A stretch of 64,000 nt of DNA, taken from JBDRFZ01 sp043818395 (GTDB lineage Bacteria; Patescibacteriota; Patescibacteriia; 2-12-FULL-60-25). Every line of letters begins with the position of its first letter. Position 1 is the first letter of the stretch. The stretch spans positions 24,115-88,114 of the forward strand of contig JBDRFZ010000001.1 in the NCBI GenBank assembly GCA_043818395.1, read 5' to 3'. The notes beneath the pieces were generated by a model. That model was not told where the DNA came from. It was given only the letters and a program-made list of their open reading frames with translations, and did not search any database. The translations under genes were made by a program, and so were the position numbers. Below are positions 16,139 through 23,548 of this stretch, piece after piece.

Positions 16139-18838
16139 ATGAGCCAGAAACAACAAACCAAAGCTTTGATTATTGATGCCAACGCCCTGCTTCATCGGGC
16201 TTGGCATGCTTTGCCGCCTTTAACCGCGCCCGGAGGACAGGTGGTAAATGCTGTTTACGGTTTTACTTCGGTGCTTTTAAAAATCCTCCAAGCTGAAAAA
16301 CCTGATTACTTGGCCGTGTGCTGGGATACGGCGGCACCTACCTTCAGACATGAAATGGCGCCCGAGTATAAAGCACAGCGCGAGGAACAGCCTCAGGCTT
16401 TTTATGATCAGGTTGCGCCGACCAAGGACGTTGTCGAAGTTTTAGGTGGAAGTAATATTGAATTAGACGGTTATGAGGCCGATGATCTCTTGGCGACCAT
16501 CGCAAAGATATTGGCCGCCAATGACACGGACGTGACTATTCTGACGAGCGACCGCGACATGTTTCAGGCTATCGGTCAGCGAATCAATGTCATGTCTTTC
16601 AAAAAAGGGGTAAGCGAAACCGTTGTTTATGATGAAAAAACATTAGTTGAAATTTTGGGTCTTACGCCCGATCAGATGGTTGATTTTAAATCTTTGCGCG
16701 GCGATGCTTCTGATAACCTAAAAGGCGTAACCGGCATAGGTGAAAAAACAGCTACGGATTTGGTGAAAAGATTCAAAAATTTAAAAGGAATTTTTAAAGC
16801 CGCGCATAATGAAAAAAGCGATCTCACGAAGTCAGTACGCGAAAAACTTTTAAACGGTGAAAAAGATGCCATGAGGACGCATGCCTTGGTTAAACTCATG
16901 AGTGATGCGCCGATAAAGGTGAAAATTAAGGATTTGGTTCGCCATCCGATAGATGATAATGAGGTCAAGCAATTACTTCTGCGTTTTGGTTTTAAAACTC
17001 TACTCGCTAGATTTTTAGGCCAAACCACGAACGAGAAAAAAATACCTGGTCCGTCCAAGACGAAAGATGTAGAGAAAAATCCGGGAGAAATAGTGGAAAA
17101 AAAACTCAATCATTTAGAATCTCAACACGTCGGTAAGCCAACGATAGATAAGGCGCTTGAATATCTGGATCAAGCCGTGAAACAGAAGTTGGCAATTGTC
17201 CGTCCTGTTTTTGCCCCGCAAGCTTCACTTTTTGCTGATATCCCGGTTATAGCGCTTGGTCTCGAAAAAATTACGGTTTTATTATCCACTTCCCATCTTC
17301 AGGACAAAAAAATCGTCATGGCTTTAAGAGATTTGCTGACTCGCGAAGAAATAAAAAAAACCGGTCATGGTTTGAAAGATTTTTGGCACTGGGCCAAGTT
17401 CGGAGGATATGAAGCTCGGGGATTATTTTTTGATACAGAGATCGCATCTTACCTTTTAGCGGCCGGTGAAGGCGGACATGATCTCCCCTCTTTAGCCGCG
17501 GCGCGTCTCGGCCGGGTGATTGCGGACGATGAAAATAAGCCGCTCCATGAAGTCGATGCTATCAGGGATCTCGCCACTGTCTTATCCAGGGAACTTGCGG
17601 AACGGAAGTTGGAGCATTTCATGGCGCGTTTTGAGACGCCGCTCATTCCGGTCATGGCCTTGATGGAAGATGCCGGGATCGCGATCGATCGTCCATATTT
17701 TAAAAAACTTGCGGATGATTTTCGCGAAGTTAAAAACAGACTGGAAAAAGAAATGGTAGAGCTGGCAGGAGAAGCCTTTAATCCAGCTTCGCCGCAGCAA
17801 TTAGGGCACGTGCTTTTTGAGGTTTTAGAAATTCCGACCAAGGGAATTAAGCGAGGTAAAACAGGGATCTCGACAGCTGCACCGGAACTGGAGAAGCTGG
17901 AAGGCATACATCCGATTATAGAAAAGATCTCCGAGTTCCGTGAAGTCGCAAAATTACTTTCTACATACGTTGAAGCGATCCCGAATTTAGCGGACGCCGA
18001 AGACCGGGTGCATACGACTTACAACCAAGCCGTGACTTCTACCGGGCGCCTTTCTTCCACCAACCCAAATTTACAAAATATTCCGATCAGAACCGAACTT
18101 GGACGCAAAATTCGTCGCGGTTTTATAGCACCGAAAGGCTCTGTACTGCTTTCATGCGATTATTCTCAAATCGAGCTTCGCGTAGTCGCGGCTTTGGCAA
18201 AAGACAAGAAAATGCTCGAAGCTTTTAATTCGGGTACAGACATTCATATTGCAACAGCCGCCGCGATTTGGGATATCCCGCTGGATAAAGTAACCAAAGA
18301 TCAGAGACGATCTGCTAAGGCAATAAATTTCGGCATTATCTACGGCCAGGGGCCGCAGGGTCTCGCCAAGTCGGCAGGTATCAGGTTCGATGAAGCAAAA
18401 AGATTTATAGATGAATACTTTCACGCTTACTCCGGTCTGCGAGAATATCTTGAAAACACTAAAGCCTTGGCGCACGCGCAGGGTTACGTGGAAACTCTTT
18501 TTGGTCGTCGCAGACCCATGGCAGACATCAATTCCCCGCGACCAGAAATTCGCGCCGCGGCCGAACGCATGGCCATCAACATGCCGGTCCAGGGAACGTC
18601 CGCAGATTTGATAAAATTAGCTATGATAAATATTTCAAAAGTACTTCCGCAGATCTCGGAAAAGACGCGCATGCTACTCCAGGTTCATGACGAGCTTGTG
18701 TTCGAAGTGCCGGCTGAAGAAGTTAAGAAAGTAGCGCCGAAGATCGTTGATTTAATGCAGAACGTAGAGAAGATAGGCGTACCGCTTGTTGTTGATGCAA
18801 AATTCGGAAAGAACTGGGATGAGATGGAGAAAACTTGA
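16139..18838 (+). CDS. polA: DNA polymerase I with an apparently inactive proofreading domain
   Basis: An 899-residue protein. The 5'-nuclease domain (about 1-290) has LIIDANALLHRAWHALPP, GYEADDLLATIA, TSDRDMFQ and GDASDNLKGVTGIGEKTA. The middle domain (about 330-520) resembles a 3'-5' exonuclease fold but lacks the D-x-E Exo I pair, and no KYD-like Exo II Asp is visible (GLKDFWHWAKFGG there). The polymerase domain is complete: motif A SCDYSQIELR, motif B RRSAKAINFGIIYG, motif C LLQVHDELVFEVP. It fills gaps and removes RNA primers. It lies 31 bp after the GDPD gene. Confidence 0.97.
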   Translation: MSQKQQTKALIIDANALLHRAWHALPPLTAPGGQVVNAVYGFTSVLLKILQAEKPDYLAVCWDTAAPTFRHEMAPEYKAQREEQPQAFYDQVAPTKDVVEVLGGSNIELDGYEADDLLATIAKILAANDTDVTILTSDRDMFQAIGQRINVMSFKKGVSETVVYDEKTLVEILGLTPDQMVDFKSLRGDASDNLKGVTGIGEKTATDLVKRFKNLKGIFKAAHNEKSDLTKSVREKLLNGEKDAMRTHALVKLMSDAPIKVKIKDLVRHPIDDNEVKQLLLRFGFKTLLARFLGQTTNEKKIPGPSKTKDVEKNPGEIVEKKLNHLESQHVGKPTIDKALEYLDQAVKQKLAIVRPVFAPQASLFADIPVIALGLEKITVLLSTSHLQDKKIVMALRDLLTREEIKKTGHGLKDFWHWAKFGGYEARGLFFDTEIASYLLAAGEGGHDLPSLAAARLGRVIADDENKPLHEVDAIRDLATVLSRELAERKLEHFMARFETPLIPVMALMEDAGIAIDRPYFKKLADDFREVKNRLEKEMVELAGEAFNPASPQQLGHVLFEVLEIPTKGIKRGKTGISTAAPELEKLEGIHPIIEKISEFREVAKLLSTYVEAIPNLADAEDRVHTTYNQAVTSTGRLSSTNPNLQNIPIRTELGRKIRRGFIAPKGSVLLSCDYSQIELRVVAALAKDKKMLEAFNSGTDIHIATAAAIWDIPLDKVTKDQRRSAKAINFGIIYGQGPQGLAKSAGIRFDEAKRFIDEYFHAYSGLREYLENTKALAHAQGYVETLFGRRRPMADINSPRPEIRAAAERMAINMPVQGTSADLIKLAMINISKVLPQISEKTRMLLQVHDELVFEVPAEEVKKVAPKIVDLMQNVEKIGVPLVVDAKFGKNWDEMEKT

Positions 18839-18844
18839 AAACCC

Positions 18845-18882
18845 TTGACATTTTCATCAAAAAATAGTATATTTAGTCGTTC
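18845..18882 (+). promoter_or_regulatory. Sigma70-type promoter with conserved downstream element
   Basis: TTGACA (18845-18850), 17 bp, TATATT (18868-18873), then TAGTCGTTC. It belongs to the same promoter family as 7719-7756, 57811 and 61651. Confidence 0.85.
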
Positions 18883-18969
18883 CTTAGATTTAAATATTTT
18901 GTTGCCGATCCAATTGCCCGGTATGGTGCTGGCATGAGGAAAGGTTAGAGCTTTGCGAGGTAGAGGCGA

Positions 18970-19491
18970 GTGGACAAAGAAGAAAACAACCCCATCACTT
19001 TTAAGAATTGGCTGAAAGTACTGGCCGTCACGGTCGTATTCGCTTGTCCGATCATCCTAATGGTTCACACCATTGGGTTGAGCAGTGAAGCATACGATGC
19101 CATGTTGGCGACTTACTGGGGCCTTGCCTCGATCGTCTCGGGTTGGATCTGCGGGTTCTATATTATCGCAGTTCTATCGGAACCAAAGTTGATCCTGGTA
19201 CCATTTATGCTCATAGGTGCGCTTGTAACCATGCCACTTATCATAGCAGTCGATTTTTTGGCCGGCTGCAATCTTCACAGAGTTCGGGATCGCTTAATCG
19301 AGAAGATTAAGGCCCGTGCGCGCGCGAGCCGCGTTTCGCCTTTCCGAGCGGTTCCAATTACGAACGGCAATCTCTCGAGGGGCATGGGCATGGATACTGT
19401 GCCTGAATCCGCGCGTCACGATCTCGCGGAACTTGAGAGGATTGAAATACAACTCGCTACGAAACGTTGCGCAGTTAGCGGTTCGAAGTGA
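18970..19491 (+). CDS. Orphan inner-membrane protein, three predicted helices
   Basis: A 173-residue protein starting at GTG, with GCGAGG 9 bp upstream as SD. Hydrophobic segments at about 14-36, 46-68 and 75-98 suggest three membrane helices, followed by a basic cytoplasmic tail (KIKARARASR) of about 70 residues. I recognise no family. Base composition is GC-richer than polA and holA on either side. It has its own promoter and terminator, so it is a self-contained cassette between two replication genes. Confidence 0.7.
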   Translation: MDKEENNPITFKNWLKVLAVTVVFACPIILMVHTIGLSSEAYDAMLATYWGLASIVSGWICGFYIIAVLSEPKLILVPFMLIGALVTMPLIIAVDFLAGCNLHRVRDRLIEKIKARARASRVSPFRAVPITNGNLSRGMGMDTVPESARHDLAELERIEIQLATKRCAVSGSK

Positions 19492-19534
19492 TAGTCACAT
19501 AGCATCCCCCCTCGGTCCAATCGTCGGACCAACA

Positions 19535-19590
19535 GCCCCGTTTTGTCACGGATATAAATCTCACATCCGTAGGTCAAGCGGGGTTTTTTA
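19535..19590 (+). terminator. Terminator of the membrane orphan
   Basis: CCCCG (19536-19540) pairs with CGGGG (19579-19583) around an inner CGGAT/ATCCG hairpin, followed by six T residues. A smaller hairpin GGTCC/GGACC (19514-19530) precedes it. Confidence 0.75.
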
Positions 19591-19632
19591 ATGCACCTTC
19601 CCCTGCTGATTTTATTAAGCTAGGATTGGGAT

Positions 19633-20463
19633 ATGATTATTGTTTGTTCAGGACCCGACACATATCGCGCAAGGGAAAAAGCGCGTGAATTAATGTCTGC
19701 TTTTAAGCAAAAACATGACCCTGGTTCTTTATCGACTTTTATTAATACGGACGGCCAGGACGTTAAGACTATTTTTTCAAATATAGGAACGCCTTCGCTT
19801 TTCACTAATAAAAAATTGATTCGTTCCGATGGGATTCTGAAAACATTGAAAATAGCTGAAGTTCGAATGTTGGTTTCAAAATTACAAATTGACGGTGATC
19901 AGACGGTTTTTTTAACCGTAGAAGATGAACCGCCGTCTGACAAAATTATGGAAACATTAAAACCGGCTCCCCTGTTTCATTATAGTTTCTCGGTTTTAAA
20001 AACATTCGACTTTTTGAAATGGGTAAAGCAAGAAGCGCAAAAATTAGGAGTTTCAGAAAAAATTGCCATAGAGATTGCAGATTGTGCGGATGGTGATTCT
20101 TGGTTTGTAAAACAAGAACTAATTAAGCACGCGGCTTATTCCGAAGCGGTAAGTGTTAATAATAAGGGAACTAATCTAACGGTTTTTGGAGTTATAGAAG
20201 ATTTTTTATTGGAAAAAAAGGGATCACGGCAGAAGCTTTTAAATTTAAAAGATGAGTCAGCTGTTATTTTAATGTTGAATCAAATCCGATCATTCATCCG
20301 AGTTAGAGATGGATTTTCGGACGGCGTACATCCGTTTGTGGTAAAAAAAATGAAACAAATGAAGATTAAAGAAGTAGAAACCAGGCTTGTTAAATCAATC
20401 AAAGCTTTACGCGCTTCACGAATCGGTTTGGCTTCCGGTAATGAAATAGAATCATTGATTTAA
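19633..20463 (+). CDS. holA: DNA polymerase III delta subunit (HolA-like)
   Basis: A 276-residue protein, somewhat shorter than E. coli HolA (343). The N-terminus MIIVCSGPDTYRAREKAREL corresponds to the family start (loading of a clamp-loader AAA+-like domain without Walker motifs). FSNIGTPSLFTNKKLI matches the segment that contacts the clamp in delta. The C-terminal helical collar includes LLNLKDESAVILMLNQIRSFIRV. It opens the DnaN ring as part of the clamp loader. It is diverged and identified mainly by pattern; a structural comparison would settle it. Confidence 0.8.
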   Translation: MIIVCSGPDTYRAREKARELMSAFKQKHDPGSLSTFINTDGQDVKTIFSNIGTPSLFTNKKLIRSDGILKTLKIAEVRMLVSKLQIDGDQTVFLTVEDEPPSDKIMETLKPAPLFHYSFSVLKTFDFLKWVKQEAQKLGVSEKIAIEIADCADGDSWFVKQELIKHAAYSEAVSVNNKGTNLTVFGVIEDFLLEKKGSRQKLLNLKDESAVILMLNQIRSFIRVRDGFSDGVHPFVVKKMKQMKIKEVETRLVKSIKALRASRIGLASGNEIESLI

Positions 20464-20490
20464 AAAATCCTCCGTAGAGGAGGATTTTTT
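20462..20490. terminator. Bidirectional terminator between holA and rpsT
   Basis: A 12-bp perfect stem AAAAAATCCTCC/GGAGGATTTTTT with a 5-nt loop separates two convergent genes. A and T tracts on both sides let it serve either strand. Confidence 0.85.
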
Positions 20491-20762
20491 TATTTTATTT
20501 CGGATTTCTTTTTTAGGGCTTTTGCTAGTACTGATTTTTTTCTGGAAGTATAATTTTTTGAAAAAATATTTTGCATGGCGGCTTTATCAGATATCTGTTG
20601 GAATTTTTTCATGGTATCCCTTGCTTCCGCTAAATTACCAGCCTCGATCATTTTTGAGCTGTCTTTAAAAAGTTTAGAAGTGAGAGTCTTAATTCGTTTA
20701 TTAGCAATTGCTCGCTTCTTGTTTTTTCGCAAGTCCTTAATGGCTGCATGTTTATTCGGCAT
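20490..20762 (-). CDS. rpsT: Small ribosomal subunit protein bS20
   Basis: A 90-residue highly basic helical protein starting MPNKHAAIKDLRKNKKR, with AIANKRIKTLTSKLFK and a C-terminal AMQNIFSKNYTSRKKSVLAKAL, the standard S20 layout. S20 binds 16S rRNA early in 30S assembly. It is monocistronic and convergent with holA. Confidence 0.95.
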   Translation of the reverse strand: MPNKHAAIKDLRKNKKRAIANKRIKTLTSKLFKDSSKMIEAGNLAEARDTMKKFQQISDKAAMQNIFSKNYTSRKKSVLAKALKKKSEIK

Positions 20763-20773
20763 ATAGTCGCATA

Positions 20774-20802
20774 ACTTTACGCATTTTTACGTCACACGTC
20801 AA
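20774..20802 (-). promoter_or_regulatory. Probable rpsT promoter
   Basis: On the minus strand TTGACG (20802-20797), a 17-bp spacer and TAAAGT (20779-20774) lie close to the rpsT ATG at 20762. Confidence 0.6.
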
Positions 20803-20897
20803 GATTAAAGTTGGTTTTGACTATTAGCGTATTAAGATGTAATATTTTTGGCGTAAAATAAGGATATTTTATTTACTATATTAGTTTTACGACCCAT

Positions 20898-20971
20898 GTC
20901 TCCATAGTTCAATGGAAGAACAAGAGACTCCTAAGCTCTGGATGGAGGTTCGATTCCTCCTGGGGACACCA
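20898..20971 (+). tRNA. tRNA-Arg (anticodon CCT)
   Basis: The acceptor GTCTCCA pairs with TGGGGAC, the discriminator is A, and CCA is encoded. The anticodon loop CTCCTAA gives CCT. The anticodon stem has an A-G mismatch at its inner pair (AGAGA/GCTCT). The T arm is GGAGG/CCTCC. Confidence 0.94.
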
Positions 20972-21036
20972 CTGTTCATTATTTTATCGGTTTTTGTTCT
21001 TATCCTGATTTTCAGGGACAGTAGTTTTATTAAAAT

Positions 21037-21052
21037 TGTTTCACGTGAAACA
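21037..21052. promoter_or_regulatory. parS centromere site 1
   Basis: Perfect TGTTTCACGTGAAACA, the consensus ParB-binding palindrome. It lies 4 bp upstream of tRNA-Ala. Confidence 0.92.
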
Positions 21053-21056
21053 TTTT

Positions 21057-21133
21057 GGGCCGGTAGCTCAGCTGGCTAGAGCGCTGCATTCGCATTGCAG
21101 AGGTCGAGGGTTCGAGTCCCTCTCGGTCCACCA
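21057..21133 (+). tRNA. tRNA-Ala (anticodon CGC)
   Basis: The acceptor GGGCCGG pairs with TCGGTCC (two G-U pairs), the discriminator is A, and CCA is encoded. The anticodon stem CTGCA/TGCAG holds loop TTCGCAT (CGC). The T arm is GAGGG/CCCTC. Confidence 0.96.
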
Positions 21134-21134
21134 T

Positions 21135-21165
21135 GTAAAAGCCACTGCACAACAGTGGCTTTTAC
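21135..21165 (+). terminator. Terminator after tRNA-Ala
   Basis: A perfect 13-bp stem GTAAAAGCCACTG/CAGTGGCTTTTAC with a 5-nt loop, one base after the tRNA CCA. Confidence 0.8.
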
Positions 21166-21172
21166 ATTCCAC

Positions 21173-21198
21173 GCCACGTCACTCGCGAGCGAAGTGGC
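21173..21198. repeat. Diverged copy of the tRNA-adjacent 26-bp palindrome
   Basis: GCCACGTCACTCGCGAGC then GAAGTGGC, an imperfect palindrome of the same length and ends as 15312-15337. It again lies next to a tRNA gene. Confidence 0.6.
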
Positions 21199-21452
21199 AT
21201 GCCGGGTACTTTTTTTGGCTCGGATTCCGGAATCTCGCGTGGCGCCAGGCCACGTTTTACACGGAGATGCAACCATCCCTCCTCGCCAATCAAAAGAGTT
21301 TTTTTGGTTTTTTTTATCTGAAGTCAGAAATAGAACTTTCCGGTGTAAATAATGGATTTCGAGGTTAAACCTCTTTAAACTTATCAAAAGATAATATTTT
21401 AAGAATTATTGTTTTTGTTAATAATTAACATCATTTTTTAAATTAAGTTAAT

Positions 21453-21468
21453 TGTTTCACGTGAAACA
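21453..21468. promoter_or_regulatory. parS site 2
   Basis: Perfect TGTTTCACGTGAAACA. Confidence 0.92.
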
Positions 21469-21510
21469 ATTCGATCTAGTAAAAAGAAACTTTGAGTTTT
21501 AAGTAGTAAT

Positions 21511-21526
21511 TGTTTCACGTGAAACA
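21511..21526. promoter_or_regulatory. parS site 3
   Basis: Perfect TGTTTCACGTGAAACA, 42 bp after site 2. Confidence 0.92.
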
Positions 21527-21688
21527 ATTACTTAATTATTAACTCCATTACACTCAATAATGACCTCATCCCAGGGTTCCGTCTTCACTTAACCGATGTT
21601 TCTAATCTTCCCCGGATTCAGGCTATATTCTGCGGCAGTCATACTCTCTATCATAACCTCTATACGGGGTTTTCAGGAATAGAAAAAA

Positions 21689-21704
21689 TGTTTCACGTGA
21701 AACA
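21689..21704. promoter_or_regulatory. parS site 4
   Basis: Perfect TGTTTCACGTGAAACA; the 30 bp after it resemble those after site 2. Confidence 0.92.
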
Positions 21705-21746
21705 ATTTGATCTAGAAATAAGAAATTTGAGTTTTTCAATTGTAAA

Positions 21747-21762
21747 TGTTTCACGTGAAACA
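21747..21762. promoter_or_regulatory. parS site 5
   Basis: Perfect TGTTTCACGTGAAACA, followed like site 1 by a tRNA-Ala 5' sequence, here degenerate. Confidence 0.92.
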
Positions 21763-21766
21763 TTTT

Positions 21767-21792
21767 TGGGTTAGTAGCTCAGCTAGCTAGAG
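21767..21792 (+). pseudogene. tRNA-Ala 5'-half fragment
   Basis: GGGTTAGTAGCTCAGCTAGC then TAGAG repeats the acceptor/D-arm of the intact tRNA-Ala at 21057 with a few changes, in the same position relative to a parS site. The rest of the tRNA is missing, so it is a remnant of a local duplication. Confidence 0.75.
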
Positions 21793-21881
21793 ATTTTCTT
21801 GGATTTAGCAAAAAACATTTAGATTTTAGTTATTTGAACAATTTTATGCTAAAAATACGTAAATTTTACAATTTAACACAA

Positions 21882-21897
21882 TGTTTCACGTGAAACA
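21882..21897. promoter_or_regulatory. parS site 6
   Basis: Perfect TGTTTCACGTGAAACA. Confidence 0.92.
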
Positions 21898-21915
21898 TTA
21901 CAATGTTATAAATAG

Positions 21916-21944
21916 TTGATTGTTTCACGTGAAACAATTATAAA
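21916..21944 (+). promoter_or_regulatory. Promoter-like sequence with parS site 7 as spacer
   Basis: TTGATT (21916-21921), a 17-bp spacer and TATAAA (21939-21944). The spacer is essentially a perfect parS (21921-21936), so ParB binding would occlude the promoter. It points into the inverted-repeat region that begins at 21977. Confidence 0.5.
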
Positions 21945-21976
21945 ATAGAAGAGAGTTAAAACAGATCTTAGTTCCG

Positions 21977-22269
21977 TTTAAAGATCATTTTATTCTCGCT
22001 CTTCTTTATTTATAGGAAAGCTAGAGCTTATTTGAGCCTTGGACAAATAAATGGCTAGGTTTCAGTCTCGCTTGACTTCCTCGATTGTAAGAGGAAATCG
22101 TGAGAGGAAGTGCAATAGTTCTCAATCGCATACTCCGCAAGAATCGTTGCTAGCGCAACTGGTAGAAGTAACGTGAGATACTCAGATAATAATAAGAATA
22201 GAATGGACTGCGCATGGGAAGGAGAATTATTATAATAGAATACGTCGTGAGAATGAAATGATCTTTAAA
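21977..22269 (+). ncRNA. Candidate structured RNA bounded by a 21-bp terminal helix
   Basis: TTTAAAGATCATTTTATTCTC (21977-21997) pairs with 22249-22269 with one G-U pair. Inside are further helices: TTATTTG/CAAATAA (22028-22050), ACTTCCTC/GAGGAAGT (22075-22111) and GTTGC/GCAAC (22126-22139). A promoter-like sequence lies just upstream. I found no match to RNase P, tmRNA, SRP or 6S RNA hallmarks. It could also be a degenerate mobile-element remnant. Confidence 0.35.
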
Positions 22270-22323
22270 AATTTGAGAAAGATGGCTACTCCTTACGTTT
22301 TGGCGTTTTAAATTGATAAAGTT

Positions 22324-22339
22324 TGTTTCACGTGAAACA
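22324..22339. promoter_or_regulatory. parS site 8
   Basis: Perfect TGTTTCACGTGAAACA, 74 bp before the first surface-protein gene. Confidence 0.92.
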
Positions 22340-22413
22340 TAAATAAAGATATTTTACGAAACTATTATTAATATCAATTTTTATAATTATTATAGAAAAG
22401 GTATTATGTAAGC

Positions 22414-23337
22414 ATGAGGAAACCCTTAAATATTTTTATTTTAATATTTTTCGGCGGATTTTTTGTTTTTTGTGGTTTCGTACGAGCCATGACAAGCACT
22501 AATTACCGGGTTAATTGGGATTCCATTAATTCCGGCGGTTTGGATATTGCAACATCAACCAACTACAATCTACACGACACGATCGGAGAACAGGCTACGG
22601 GTTATACTACGAGTTCGAACTATACACTTAGCGCCGGTTATAGAACCGGAGATAAGGATGAAACATACTTGACATTTCGAATTGGTACACAAGAGCCTGA
22701 TTCTGCTGTATCATATTCAGTGTTTGATAATGTGGGGATAAGTGTGACGGTTTCAAGTGCATCCGGTTTTAGCGTAGGTGATATAATCGGAGTGGTTGAA
22801 GATGTTGGATTGTCTCAATTGATAGCAATTGGGAAAATTACGGATATTACCGGTACAGTGATAACAGTTGATAAATGGGATGGTGTACCAGGTTCATTAA
22901 GTTTGAATCCTGGAGGCGGAGATGATTTCGTATACCGCATTAATGGTAATTCTGTGGCATTTGGTACTTTGACAAACTCAATAGCAAAAACTTCATTAAC
23001 CGGAACAAGAGTTACATCTAATGCAGTAAACGGGTACACGGTGTACGTAAATACGGATGATGATTTGAGGTACGGGACTACAAATTTACAAAATGTCTCT
23101 GATGGTGCCGTGACAATCGGTTCAGAAGAATACGGCTGGCAAACATACGGATCAAGCGCAACAAGTACGGGGTCTGATCATGCTTTCACAACTTTGCCGC
23201 AGGAGATTCAGTATTCAACAACTACAGCATCAATAGAAGAAAGAGTGGGACTGGTTTATAAAATATCAATTTCTAATTCAACTCCGGCCGGTAATTATTC
23301 GCAATCCGTTTTTTACACTTTAACTGCAAATTATTGA
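22414..23337 (+). CDS. Exported surface protein, paralog of the next gene
   Basis: A 307-residue protein. The signal peptide is residues 1-25 (hydrophobic IFILIFFGGFFVFCGF then VRA). The mature part is Ser/Thr/Gly/Asn-rich with repeated STNY motifs (TSTNYRVNWDS, TSTNYNLHDTI, SSNYTLSAGYR), suggesting beta-strand repeats. The C-terminus STPAGNYSQSVFYTLTANY is near-identical in pattern to that of the next gene (STPAGLYSHTIFYWVTATF), so both probably share a C-terminal surface domain. I do not recognise a named family. It starts the 22-42 kb envelope block; AAAAGGT upstream is a weak SD. Confidence 0.8.
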   Translation: MRKPLNIFILIFFGGFFVFCGFVRAMTSTNYRVNWDSINSGGLDIATSTNYNLHDTIGEQATGYTTSSNYTLSAGYRTGDKDETYLTFRIGTQEPDSAVSYSVFDNVGISVTVSSASGFSVGDIIGVVEDVGLSQLIAIGKITDITGTVITVDKWDGVPGSLSLNPGGGDDFVYRINGNSVAFGTLTNSIAKTSLTGTRVTSNAVNGYTVYVNTDDDLRYGTTNLQNVSDGAVTIGSEEYGWQTYGSSATSTGSDHAFTTLPQEIQYSTTTASIEERVGLVYKISISNSTPAGNYSQSVFYTLTANY

Positions 23338-23400
23338 TTTGAAGGGCGACGATTATATATGAAACAACATGTCTATCCGCCGTTCTTTAAAAAAGGTCGA

Positions 23401-23528
23401 TCTGTCATAGTCACCTAAAAAATGACAGAGAAGAGCGGACCCATTAATTTGGGTGCGGCTTGATACTTTGCTCGTCATGAGGGGGAAGGTATTAATCCGT
23501 CTTGGTCACGAACTCATGAAAAGTGGCC
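23401..23528 (+). ncRNA. Structured 5' leader of the 23549 gene
   Basis: Four consecutive helices fit in 128 nt: TCTGTCAT/ATGACAGA (23401-23429), ACCCA/TGGGT (23439-23454), ATACTT/AGGTAT (23463-23492) and GGTCAC/GTGGCC (23504-23528). The last ends 20 bp before the ATG. This may be a regulatory leader, but I cannot match it to a known riboswitch class. Confidence 0.35.
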
Positions 23529-23548
23529 ATTCAAAAAATTAAATAAAT

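Larger units (their letters stand above)
21199..22413. other. Gene-free parS-rich region
   Basis: I see no credible coding sequence in these 1.2 kb. The stretch holds seven of the eight parS sites, a duplicated parS plus tRNA-Ala fragment, a near-copy pair (21471-21500 and 21707-21736, both with GATCTAG then GAAA...TTTGAGTTTT), and a long inverted repeat (21977-22269). Its composition is strongly AT-rich. Confidence 0.8.

Noticed and set aside
21036..21387. Open frames over tRNA-Ala and the following palindrome on both strands
   Set aside because: They are translated tRNA and repeat sequence.
21977..22269. RNase P RNA, tmRNA, SRP RNA or 6S RNA
   Set aside because: AGGAAAG near 22012 loosely recalls RNase P, but the 3' hallmarks (ACAGAA, GGCTTA) are missing. 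There is no tmRNA-type T-arm or CCA end and no SRP GGAAGG-AGCA loop in context, and the fold is not the single interrupted helix of 6S.
21037..22339. CRISPR array
   Set aside because: The repeated unit is a 16-bp palindrome with irregular spacing of 42 to 400 bp, not a direct-repeat/spacer array.
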